A stretch of DNA of 64,000 bases. Source: JAHQVI01 sp963749875 (GTDB taxonomy: Bacteria > Pseudomonadota > Alphaproteobacteria > Rhizobiales > Rhodomicrobiaceae). Shown here one piece after another: positions 6,427 through 14,016 of this stretch (its first letter is position 1; each line of letters begins with the position of its first letter). Location of the stretch: contig CAVVOX010000005.1 in assembly GCA_963749875.1 (NCBI GenBank), positions 248,001-312,000 of the forward strand, read 5' to 3'. The notes beneath the pieces were generated by a model. It was not told where the DNA came from. It made no database searches and was given only the letters and a program-made list of their open reading frames with translations. Both the position numbers and the translations under genes were made by a program.

Positions 6427-7380
6427 ATGGACCCTAAGACAATAGCCCAGCTTATCGCTTCCGGCGATAAAGAGCAAATAAAAGAAGCTCAGCGCCAATT
6501 GCAAGCCTTGGGATATTACCAAGGCGCAATTGATGGGTCGCTTGGCAAGAATCCGTCACAGAGCCAGACGATGCAGGCCATGCAATCCTATGCACAGGCC
6601 GAATTGGATCGGCAGGCCCAAGCCGCCGAGGAAGCGCAGCGCAATGCGCGGATACGGGAAACGCAGGCCGTTGCTGAAGCGGAACGCGGAAAGGCAGAGG
6701 CGGCGAAATCGACAGCCGAAGCCGGAGAGATCGAGCAAAAGACCAAGGCGCGTGAGGAATATCAGAGGCAGGCGACCTCACCGCTTGGAATGGGAACGCA
6801 ATTTGCCGCGAGCGTCGCCGCTCCAGCCGCCACGACGGCTCTGGGTTATCGTGTCGGCGGATCAATCAATAATCGTATGAATGAAGCGCAAGCTTTGCGC
6901 AATCAGACTTTGCGAGGCGCTGCCGAGGATCGCGTAAGAGGCTTGACGACACGCGAAGGTGCGGTGACCGGCACGAGGCTGGCGGGTGCCATGCCTCCTC
7001 GCAACGCCCTGCTTCGTGCCGGAACACCCTTAGGCATCCCGACACTAATAGTAGAGCAGACATTTGCCTACATGCTCCGGGAATATATCCGGTTCATGGA
7101 TGAGGTGCTTGCGGTTCCTCCACCTTACCGCGTCGAAGGTGGCGCCTCTAACGTTAAGGGGCATGTCATTTTCATGCCAAGCCAGTATTTCCACCAACAT
7201 TGGGGACCAATCCAGCAGAACCATGTGTCTTGGTCGGGTACTCTGGCAACCCTCGATGCAATGGCTATTGATGAGGTTCTGTTAGCAATCTTTGAAGCAT
7301 TTTTTGATGCTGGCGCAGAGACCCGGCCCAACCACCTTTATGGATTTCCCGGAGAAGAACCCGGAGCTATGCCCCGCTAA
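6427..7380 (+). CDS. Coiled-coil protein with an N-terminal peptidoglycan-binding-like motif
   Basis: 317 residues from ATG 6427 (AGG about 8 nt upstream; an in-frame TTG at 6421 is less likely). The first ~45 residues resemble a PG_binding_1 repeat (EAQRQLQALGYYQGAIDGSLG). Residues about 55-125 are a long Ala/Glu/Gln/Arg coiled coil. A small hydrophobic Gly/Ala stretch follows (FAASVAAPAATTALGYRVGG). The C-terminal 120 residues are mixed and rich in aromatic residues (FMPSQYFHQHWGPIQQNHVS) and match no family I know. Lower G+C than its neighbours and isolated from any operon, it resembles cargo of a mobile element or degenerate phage. Function not assignable. Confidence 0.5.
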   Translation: MDPKTIAQLIASGDKEQIKEAQRQLQALGYYQGAIDGSLGKNPSQSQTMQAMQSYAQAELDRQAQAAEEAQRNARIRETQAVAEAERGKAEAAKSTAEAGEIEQKTKAREEYQRQATSPLGMGTQFAASVAAPAATTALGYRVGGSINNRMNEAQALRNQTLRGAAEDRVRGLTTREGAVTGTRLAGAMPPRNALLRAGTPLGIPTLIVEQTFAYMLREYIRFMDEVLAVPPPYRVEGGASNVKGHVIFMPSQYFHQHWGPIQQNHVSWSGTLATLDAMAIDEVLLAIFEAFFDAGAETRPNHLYGFPGEEPGAMPR

Positions 7381-7416
7381 TAGCGTATGCACTCCCACTC
7401 CTAATGCTGAAACGGT

Positions 7417-7570
7417 TTTGACAGAACCATCAGAAACACTTATTCGTCGCGCCGGACCTGATCCGGCGCCCAATTTTCTATCAGCCACGCACTGAGCCTG
7501 CGGATCTGCCAATGGGCCGGATCTCCGCTTCGCTCCGCCTGTCCCGGCCTTGAGCCGGGATGATGTTCGT
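7417..7570 (+). repeat. Dispersed intergenic repeat R3, copy 1
   Basis: About 150 bp matching 59409-59550 in the same orientation, with many short identical blocks, for example CCGGATCTCCGCTTCGCTCCG and the hairpin GCGCCGG-7 nt-CCGGCGC at 7449-7469. No coding capacity. It occupies most of the gap between the coiled-coil gene and the lysR gene. Confidence 0.7.
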
Positions 7571-7635
7571 TTCCATCGGATATGATTCCCTATCAGGCCC
7601 GCCGTCCAAGGGGTTCGTCTATAAGCCGTGCATCA

Positions 7636-8478
7636 TCAGAGTTCCGAGGCGATCCGCTTCAGGCTGCTCAGGATCGGCTCATAGGCTTCTTCGTCCCGGT
7701 CCTCCGGATAGACTGCATAGGCCGGATAGACGAATCGCGGCAGCCGTTTGACGGGCGTGAGTTCCCCGCGGTCGATATAGGCTTGCGCCGTCCGGGCCGG
7801 GAAATAGGCGACGCCCCCCGTGGCGAGCAGAGCGCTCACCCCTATGGCGCCGAGATCGAGGGAGAGCCCCGCCATGTGGCTGTTGGGAAAGGCCAAAGCG
7901 TGATCCGCTTCGAATTCCCGCCCCCAATTCACGTATACATAGTCGCGGATCGGCGGCTGGCGCGCACCGCTGGCCGAGACCATGATCAGCTCCTCGTCGA
8001 AGAGATGCTCGATGACGAGGCCGGGGCGGTTGGTCGGCCGGTACATGATCGCAAGGTCGAGCGTGCCGTCGATCAGCCGGTCCATCAGGCCGATCGAGGA
8101 GGCGGCCACCGCCGTGACGGCAATGTCGGGAAGCTGCTCGCGCATCCAGCATAGCCAGGGCAGCAGAAAGCCGTCCCAGAAGCTCGGCTGCCCGCCGACC
8201 GCAAGATGATCGCGATGGCTTTCGGCAAGCTTGAGCTCAAGCCGCGCATGTTCCCACACCCGGACGAGGGCGAGCGCATGCTTGTGGAATTGCTGGCCGG
8301 CCGGCGTGAGCTTGGCGCCCGATTTGGATCGCTCCAGCAAAGAGCGCCCCAAGAGATCCTCAAGCGCCTTCACGCGCGAACTCACCGTCGACTGCGTGAC
8401 GTGCAGCCGCTCTGCCGCATCGACGAAGGAACCCGTGTCGGCAATGGCGAGGAAGGTCTTGGCGAGCGTGATGTCCAT
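7636..8478 (-). CDS. LysR-family transcriptional regulator
   Basis: 280 residues, slightly short of the usual ~300. N-terminal winged helix-turn-helix (residues 1-60: TFLAIADTGSFVDAAERLHV, then TQSTVSSRVKALEDLLG) followed by a LysR substrate-binding domain. It binds DNA upstream of target genes and responds to a small effector that cannot be predicted here. No divergent metabolic gene adjoins it: upstream on the plus strand are only a 33-residue basic ORF and a secreted protein gene. The target is therefore probably elsewhere, or the regulator mainly controls itself. Confidence 0.85.
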   Translation of the reverse strand: MDITLAKTFLAIADTGSFVDAAERLHVTQSTVSSRVKALEDLLGRSLLERSKSGAKLTPAGQQFHKHALALVRVWEHARLELKLAESHRDHLAVGGQPSFWDGFLLPWLCWMREQLPDIAVTAVAASSIGLMDRLIDGTLDLAIMYRPTNRPGLVIEHLFDEELIMVSASGARQPPIRDYVYVNWGREFEADHALAFPNSHMAGLSLDLGAIGVSALLATGGVAYFPARTAQAYIDRGELTPVKRLPRFVYPAYAVYPEDRDEEAYEPILSSLKRIASEL

Positions 8479-8614
8479 GGCCCGAAACTCTTTGCCCTAT
8501 CAATCGGTTTTTTCGATATCAAGCAAAGAAAAAATTCGTTTGTCTAATGGCTCGCATCGGCTCAGATTCCGGACCGGCGGACCGAGCGTCCGCTTTTCTT
8601 GAAGGTCAATCCAA

Positions 8615-8716
8615 ATGAAGAAGAAGACACAGGACAAAACGAAAGCCGCTCCGGGCACATCGACCAAGGCTGGCGAGAAATCCGCCAGCGGCCCTAAAAA
8701 GGACCGTAAGAGATAA
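8615..8716 (+). CDS. 33-residue Lys-rich small protein
   Basis: Starts MKKKTQDKTKAAPG and ends PKKDRKR; about a third of residues are Lys or Arg. GAAGG precedes the ATG by about 8 nt and a good terminator follows 20 nt after the stop, suggesting a real transcription unit. Small disordered basic proteins like this are common in Hyphomicrobiales and mostly uncharacterised. It is divergent from the lysR gene. Could bind nucleic acid through charge, but that is only inference. Confidence 0.45.
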   Translation: MKKKTQDKTKAAPGTSTKAGEKSASGPKKDRKR

Positions 8717-8736
8717 GAAGCCGGTCCGGCAAAATG

Positions 8737-8766
8737 AGGGAAGGAGAAATTCTTCCCTTTCTTCTC
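8737..8766 (+). terminator. Rho-independent terminator
   Basis: AGGGAAG (8737-8743), 8-nt loop, CTTCCCT (8752-8758), then TTCTTCTC. Follows the 33-residue basic ORF on the plus strand. Confidence 0.65.
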
Positions 8767-8801
8767 GCAGTTTCCCTCAATCCAATCTCAGTGAGTGACT
8801 C

Positions 8802-9155
8802 ATGGCACGGAGCGTTTACGCTTTAACGATCTGCTCTGTGGCGCTGCTTGCGGCTTCTCAGGCCAGCGCGCTGCAGCTCACTAATCGCGACACAGCGGAT
8901 CACAAGCTCGTTGTGACCGAAAACGGCGCAACACAGGACATCGTCATCCAGCCGTCCCAGATGCTCGACAGTATCTGCGTGAAAGGCTGCACGATCAAGA
9001 TGTCGGACGGCGAAGAATACGAGTTCGACGGGACGGAAGTCGTATCTATTGAAGAGGGGCTGATGTTCCTCGACGAGCCGGGTGACACGGAACCCGATCT
9101 CGGGAACGCCGACAGCGAAGCCAGCGGCGACAGCCCCGAAAAGAAAGATCAGTAA
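8802..9155 (+). CDS. Secreted hypothetical protein, acidic C-terminus
   Basis: 117 residues with a clear Sec signal peptide (MARSVYALTICSVALLAASQ, cleavage likely after ASA). The mature part is predicted to be beta-rich, with two Cys in ICVKGC that could form a disulfide. The last 30 residues are acidic and disordered (EPGDTEPDLGNADSEASGD). No recognised family and no operon partner. Periplasmic location is well supported; function unknown. Confidence 0.7.
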   Translation: MARSVYALTICSVALLAASQASALQLTNRDTADHKLVVTENGATQDIVIQPSQMLDSICVKGCTIKMSDGEEYEFDGTEVVSIEEGLMFLDEPGDTEPDLGNADSEASGDSPEKKDQ

Positions 9156-9276
9156 GCTGACGACTCTTTCCGTCGGAGGTGGCATCCATGCTCCGGCGGA
9201 TGGACGGTCTTTGGCTCCCGCCGTCAAAGCGCCCCGCCAAACGCCAGATCATTCCGCCCGCTTATTCGGCGACCAG

Positions 9277-10269
9277 TCACGCGGCCTGTTTGTGCGCAAG
9301 CAGCTTCCGCTCCCAGTTGAGCGCGTGCTCGACAATCAGCTCCAAATCCTGGAATTGCGGTTGCCACGGAAACAGCTCATTGATGAGGCGTGTCTCGGCC
9401 ACCAGCTCGGCGGGGTCGCCCGCGCGTCTGCCGGCATAGCGGACTTCGAAATCCACGCCTGACACGCGCTTGATGGTCTCGATCACCTCCAGCACCGAAT
9501 AGCCGCGCCCATAGCCGCAATTGAGAACGGCATTTTCCCCGCCGCCCCGCAAATATTGCAGAGCGTGCCAATGCGCCCGGACCAGATCCGTGACGTGGAT
9601 ATAGTCGCGCACGCAGGTCCCGTCGGGTGTCGGGTAATCCGTGCCGAAGACGTCGAGATGCGTGCGCTGGCCCGTCACGACCTCGCCCGCCACCTTGATC
9701 AGATGGGTGGCTTTCGGAGACGCCTGTCCAGACCGGCTCGCCGCGTCCGCGCCCGCGACATTGAAATAGCGCAGCGCGCAATAGCGCAAAGGATGGGCCG
9801 CCGCTGCGTCCGCCAACATGCGCTCGGTCATCATCTTCGACGCGCCATAGGGCGAGATCGGCTGCAATGGCGCCGTTTCCGCGACAGGCACGCGATCGGG
9901 GATTCCGTAGACGGCAGCGGTCGAGGAAAAGATGAAGCGCTCGACGCCATGCGCGACCGCCGCCGCGATCAGCGCGCGGGATTTGACGGTGTTGTTGAGA
10001 TAATAGCCAAGCGGATCGGCAACCGATTCAGGAACGACGATCGAGCCGGCGAAATGCAGGACCGCTTCAATGTCGAATTCGGAGAAGACACGGCGCAGAA
10101 CGTCGTCATCGCCGATATCGCCTTCGACGAAATGCGCTCCTTGCGGCACGAGCCGTTTCAGCCCCGTCGAAAGATTGTCGACGACCACCACGGATTCGCC
10201 ATTGTCGGCGAATTCGAGGGCCATATGGCTGCCAATATATCCGGCGCCTCCGGTAACCAGGACAGCCAT
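9277..10269 (-). CDS. galE: UDP-glucose 4-epimerase
   Basis: 330 residues, full length for the extended SDR family. Interconverts UDP-glucose and UDP-galactose using bound NAD; supplies UDP-galactose for LPS and exopolysaccharide. NAD-binding TGGAGYIGS at residues 6-14, the catalytic Ser/Tyr-Lys motif as FSSTAAVYG and YGASK, and the substrate region RYFNVAGAD. Its C-terminal motif around RRAGDPAELVAE is typical of GalE. It stands alone between convergent and same-strand unrelated genes. Confidence 0.93.
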   Translation of the reverse strand: MAVLVTGGAGYIGSHMALEFADNGESVVVVDNLSTGLKRLVPQGAHFVEGDIGDDDVLRRVFSEFDIEAVLHFAGSIVVPESVADPLGYYLNNTVKSRALIAAAVAHGVERFIFSSTAAVYGIPDRVPVAETAPLQPISPYGASKMMTERMLADAAAAHPLRYCALRYFNVAGADAASRSGQASPKATHLIKVAGEVVTGQRTHLDVFGTDYPTPDGTCVRDYIHVTDLVRAHWHALQYLRGGGENAVLNCGYGRGYSVLEVIETIKRVSGVDFEVRYAGRRAGDPAELVAETRLINELFPWQPQFQDLELIVEHALNWERKLLAHKQAA

Positions 10270-10330
10270 ACCGTATCCCTCTCAGTTTTGCTGTCGCCTA
10301 TGAAAACCGTGACGCCCCGCTGCTGACGGG

Positions 10331-10747
10331 CTACTCGTCACGGTAGATGCGTTCTCTGCGCTCGTGCCGTTCCTGGGCTTCCAGGCTCCGTTCGACAACC
10401 GGCCGGGCCTCGAGCCGCTTCAGGCTGATCGGCTCGTCCGTGTCTACGCAATAGCCATAGCTGCCCTCGTGAATGCGCATCAGGGCTTCGTCGATCTTGC
10501 TGATCAGCTTGCGCTGCCTGTCACGCGCGCGCAATTCCAGCGCCCGCTCCGTCTCCGAACTGGCGCGATCGGTCAGATCGGGATGATGCCCCGAATCCTG
10601 CAGATTGTTCAGAGTTTCACGACTTGAAGCCAGGATCTCCGACTTCCAATCCAGCAGCTTTTTTCGAAAATAAGCGAGCTGCCGCTCGTTCATAAACGGT
10701 TCGTCTTCCGACGGCCGATAGTCGTCCGGCAGATCAGAGCCGCCCAT
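10331..10747 (-). CDS. dksA: RNA polymerase-binding transcription factor DksA, single-Cys variant
   Basis: 138 residues. Binds the RNA polymerase secondary channel and potentiates ppGpp, controlling rRNA and amino-acid promoters. It contains the coiled-coil region with DLTDRASSETERALELRARD (acidic tip and helix) and the C-terminal globular domain. The usual four-Cys zinc finger is reduced: only one Cys is visible, in YGYCVDTDEPI, and the other ligands are replaced (Asp, Ala and Ser or Glu positions). Cys-poor DksA paralogues exist in several proteobacteria and do not need zinc. It is downstream of nothing obvious and upstream of galE, 61 bp apart on the same strand. Confidence 0.85.
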   Translation of the reverse strand: MGGSDLPDDYRPSEDEPFMNERQLAYFRKKLLDWKSEILASSRETLNNLQDSGHHPDLTDRASSETERALELRARDRQRKLISKIDEALMRIHEGSYGYCVDTDEPISLKRLEARPVVERSLEAQERHERRERIYRDE

Positions 10748-10969
10748 ACAAAACCTCTTGCTAGCCAGGCGATGCCGTATCCTGCGTCCGCGCTGCGCCT
10801 TGGTCGATCGTTGCCATAGCGCTGCTCACCGACGGTTGTGCGGCACGTATTTAGCCGTAATCGCCCTTGAGTCAAGCGCAACGATGCCAAGCTACACGAG
10901 CCGGGCTGCGATAGGGTCTATGGTGAAGCAGCAATTTTCTAAAAATCTGAGCGGCTTCCGGGTGCCTGT

Positions 10970-12076
10970 TCAAGCGACCTGGCGTTCCAGCGGCTCGTCC
11001 CACTGATCATCCTCACGATCGTCGAACCAATCTTCCTCGCCGGTGAACTGGATATCGGCGAGCGGACGCATCACCCCGTTGGCATAATGCGCAAAGAGCC
11101 GTCCGCGCCCCGACATGGACAGGCCGGTGAACGCACCGCCGATGCAGCCGTCGGCTTCCGACTTCAGCACTTTGACAAGGCCGCTGCGGTCGGCGAATTG
11201 CGTGATGCCGCTGGCCCCGAAGATGAGCGAGATATTCCCCATTCGGATGCCGTCGATCATCATGTCCATGACCGGCACGACAAGCGAGGCCTCGGTCAGA
11301 CGGCCATCGGCGCCGAACATAAAGGCGTAACCAGTATTCTTCCAGGCGACCTCGCCGCTGCGGGCGTCGCGCCGCACCCGGTAGAACAAATTCCAGCAGT
11401 CGCGGCCTGCGCTGCGCAGCGAGCTCATCTTGGCCCAGCGCAGCACGAGCTGGACGGTCCTGCCCTCCGGCGAGATCAGCGTCAGCGACCCGCCGGCAAG
11501 CGAGCGGTCGAGGAATTTAAGCCGGTCGTCGCCCAGGACGAGTCCCGAGCCCTGAACGGAAGGGTCGCGCGCAAGGTTCGTCCGGTCGAGAAGCTCGCTC
11601 TGGTCGAGATCGAAATCGGCATTGGCCGTCATCGGATAGCTCGGCAGATTGGCGCGATAGGTGATGCGGATCGTTCCCGTGGTTTCGATGCCGCCCGGTT
11701 CGAGACGGACGATCTTGGGCTCATGCCCGGCGGACTTTCCGTCCTCTTTGAGCGGCAGGCCGAGCAGGAATTGCCCGGAGGCGTTGATCAGATAGCCGTC
11801 CTCGCTGAGGGCGAGATCCTCATCGCTCGATGCAAACGCCCGGCTGAAAATCGGCTCACCCGATTTGGTGATGCCGGACTGCTCGCATACGAGGAAGATG
11901 TCGCGCGGCGCCGGCTCGATATCGTCATCGCTTTCGGCGAGTTCGGCTTCCTCCTGGCCCCAGGGCAGCTCGAGCTCCGGCTCGAATTCGCGGAAATCGT
12001 TCGGCAGCTCGAATGAGGCGGCCTTTCCAAATTGATGCAGGCCGGCGCTCGCCGCCAATGCTTCGATGAACCCCAT
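10970..12076 (-). CDS. Orphan FlgE-like (flagellar hook) domain protein
   Basis: 368 residues with no signal peptide. The central and C-terminal parts resemble flagellar hook protein FlgE: a segment like FSRAFASSDEDLALSEDGYL (hook D1: 'F.R.G.F..d..GYLV'), the following GQFLLGLPL, and near the C-terminus SGITQFADRSGLVKVLK, then GGAFTGLSMSGRGRLFAHYA and a NGVMRPLADIQF motif typical of FlgE D1/D2. The D0 helices at both termini needed for hook assembly are missing; the N-terminus is acidic (EFEPELELPWG) and the C-terminus ends EEDWFDDREDDQWDEP. There are no flagellar genes around. It may be a regulator, an adapted secreted or surface protein, or a degenerate paralogue. Confidence 0.6.
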   Translation of the reverse strand: MGFIEALAASAGLHQFGKAASFELPNDFREFEPELELPWGQEEAELAESDDDIEPAPRDIFLVCEQSGITKSGEPIFSRAFASSDEDLALSEDGYLINASGQFLLGLPLKEDGKSAGHEPKIVRLEPGGIETTGTIRITYRANLPSYPMTANADFDLDQSELLDRTNLARDPSVQGSGLVLGDDRLKFLDRSLAGGSLTLISPEGRTVQLVLRWAKMSSLRSAGRDCWNLFYRVRRDARSGEVAWKNTGYAFMFGADGRLTEASLVVPVMDMMIDGIRMGNISLIFGASGITQFADRSGLVKVLKSEADGCIGGAFTGLSMSGRGRLFAHYANGVMRPLADIQFTGEEDWFDDREDDQWDEPLERQVA

Positions 12077-12292
12077 CTCACGCCTCCTCGCATAGGCTGA
12101 ACTCAGTTTCCTCCCAAAATTGCCGCATCAACGCTTATGAAAGGTAAACGGGCGCGCGAAGCTCGAAAGAAAATTCGACTAAAATCTCTTGGCACTTAAC
12201 CGGCCGTTGAGGAGGCGTGCCCGCGCGGAAGGCTTGTCGGGCAGGGCGCGTAGCCGTTAAGTACCAGGAGCAGCAACAGACCGGGACAGAGA

Positions 12293-13138
12293 ATGCGCTT
12301 CGAAGGGACGAAGAACTATGTCGCAAGCGAGGATCTGCGCGTCGCCGTCAATGCGGCGATCACGCTTGAGCGTCCTTTGCTGATCAAGGGCGAGCCCGGC
12401 ACCGGCAAGACCATCCTTGCTCATGAGGTCGCCGAAGCGCTCGGCCTGCCGCTGATCGAGTGGCACATCAAGTCCACCACCAAGGCGCAGCAGGGCCTTT
12501 ATGATTACGATGCGGTGAGCCGGCTTCGCGACAGCCAGCTCGGCGACGAGCGCGTCAAGGACATCCGCAATTACATTCGCCGCGGCAAGCTGTGGGAAGC
12601 GTTCACGGCCCCGCGGCGTCCGGTCCTGCTGATCGATGAAATCGACAAGGCCGATATCGAGTTTCCGAACGATCTGCTCCAGGAACTCGACCGGATGGAA
12701 TTCTATGTCTATGAGACGGGCGAGACGATCAGAGCCCGGCAGCGCCCGATCGTCTTCATCACCTCGAACAATGAGAAGGAGCTGCCCGACGCCTTCCTGC
12801 GCCGCTGCTTCTTTCATTACATCCGGTTTCCGGACGCCGACACGATGACGGAGATCGTGGAGGTGCACTTCCCGGGATTGAAGCAGCGCCTACTGAGAGA
12901 GGCGCTGACCGTCTTCTATGAAATTCGCGACGTGCCGGGGCTGAAAAAGAAGCCATCGACCTCTGAGCTTCTGGATTGGCTGAAACTGCTTCTGAACGAA
13001 GACATCGACGCCGAAACACTGCGCGAGCGCGACCCGAAGAACATGATCCCGCCGCTTCATGGCGCGCTCCTGAAAAACGAGCAGGATGTCCATCTGTTCG
13101 AGCGTCTCGCATTCATGATGCGACGTAAAGAAAGTTGA
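12293..13138 (+). CDS. MoxR-family AAA+ ATPase
   Basis: 281 residues. AAA+ chaperone that works with von Willebrand factor A (VWA) proteins to assemble or activate metalloenzymes and complexes. Walker A GEPGTGKT (about residues 33-40), Walker B PVLLIDEIDKAD (around 116-127), sensor 1 ITSNNEKELP and the arginine-finger region AFLRRCFFHYIRFPD are all present. Usually a CoxE-like VWA protein gene follows directly; here the next gene is an unrelated secreted protein, so the partner is missing or elsewhere. Confidence 0.87.
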   Translation: MRFEGTKNYVASEDLRVAVNAAITLERPLLIKGEPGTGKTILAHEVAEALGLPLIEWHIKSTTKAQQGLYDYDAVSRLRDSQLGDERVKDIRNYIRRGKLWEAFTAPRRPVLLIDEIDKADIEFPNDLLQELDRMEFYVYETGETIRARQRPIVFITSNNEKELPDAFLRRCFFHYIRFPDADTMTEIVEVHFPGLKQRLLREALTVFYEIRDVPGLKKKPSTSELLDWLKLLLNEDIDAETLRERDPKNMIPPLHGALLKNEQDVHLFERLAFMMRRKES

Positions 13139-13207
13139 TCACCCGTAAACCCTTTGGGCACACATCGTGTTATAAGAGCAGTGCCGGGGTTGAGAGGAGA
13201 TTCGACA

Positions 13208-13972
13208 ATGCGCAGCGTTCCCGAGATCGTTGCCCGTACGGCCATCATTGCGACGATTGGATTTCTGTCGGGCCAGGCCCATGCGGCGCCCAGCCTGTGG
13301 GATCATAATGGCTCGGTGATGCAGTTCGAAGAAAAGGGACAGAAGCGCCGCTTCATCTATGAGGAGCCACGAAGCGCGCTGACCCCGGCCGGGGTGAAGA
13401 ACGGCACGGTGCTTTTCGATGGCGAGGAAAAGAAGGACGGGCGGCTCGCGGGCTATGCGAAGCTTTTCCGTAAGGGTTGCGACCCGATCGACTATTTCGT
13501 CGAAGGCGCCCATGACAAGGCGAAGGGCGAGATTCTGCTCCAGGGCCAGGCGCCGATCTACTCCGGCGACGGCTGCAAGATCACCGGCTACACGGATGAC
13601 GGCAGCGCCAGCAGTCTCCGCTTCACGCGGCTGACGTCCCCCGACCGCTATGTCGCTCATAATGACCAAACACGCGAAGACGGTCTCGACCAGCGCGCGC
13701 CGTCCTACCAGCCGCCACGCTCCGAGGAACGGGCGGACCGGGAGCCGGCCTATACCGACCCGCGCGGCGAGGAACGCGATCCTGTTTATGGCCGCTACTC
13801 ACGCGACTATGCCTCCCGGCGCGACCGCTTCCGCCGCTACAATCCCTATGACCGCGTCTACGAATCCGATCCCTATCTTCGCGAAGCCCCGGACGACGAT
13901 GATTATTACGATGAGGAAGATCAGGAACCGGCTTACGCTCCCTTCCGACCCTGGCGGTTCAATCGTTTCTGA
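13208..13972 (+). CDS. Secreted hypothetical protein with a disordered Arg/Tyr/acidic tail
   Basis: 254 residues from ATG 13208, chosen for the GAGAGGAG ribosome site and the signal peptide (MRSVPEIVARTAIIATIGFL, cleavage after AHA). The first ~130 mature residues form a compact domain with two Cys (GCDPIDYF, GDGCKITGY), reminiscent of small periplasmic domains in Hyphomicrobiales with unknown role. The remaining 110 residues are low-complexity, rich in Arg, Tyr, Asp and Glu (repeated SEERAD, RGEERD, DDDDYYDEED). It lies 69 nt downstream of the moxR gene and may be co-transcribed. Function unknown. Confidence 0.65.
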   Translation: MRSVPEIVARTAIIATIGFLSGQAHAAPSLWDHNGSVMQFEEKGQKRRFIYEEPRSALTPAGVKNGTVLFDGEEKKDGRLAGYAKLFRKGCDPIDYFVEGAHDKAKGEILLQGQAPIYSGDGCKITGYTDDGSASSLRFTRLTSPDRYVAHNDQTREDGLDQRAPSYQPPRSEERADREPAYTDPRGEERDPVYGRYSRDYASRRDRFRRYNPYDRVYESDPYLREAPDDDDYYDEEDQEPAYAPFRPWRFNRF

Positions 13973-14016
13973 CCCGCACTGCTCGACAGTCATGGCCGGC
14001 CGGCCGAGGCGGGCTC

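Noticed and set aside
5570..7400. Calling the mini-island a prophage
   Set aside because: No integrase, capsid, terminase or attachment repeats seen; kept as an orphan island only.
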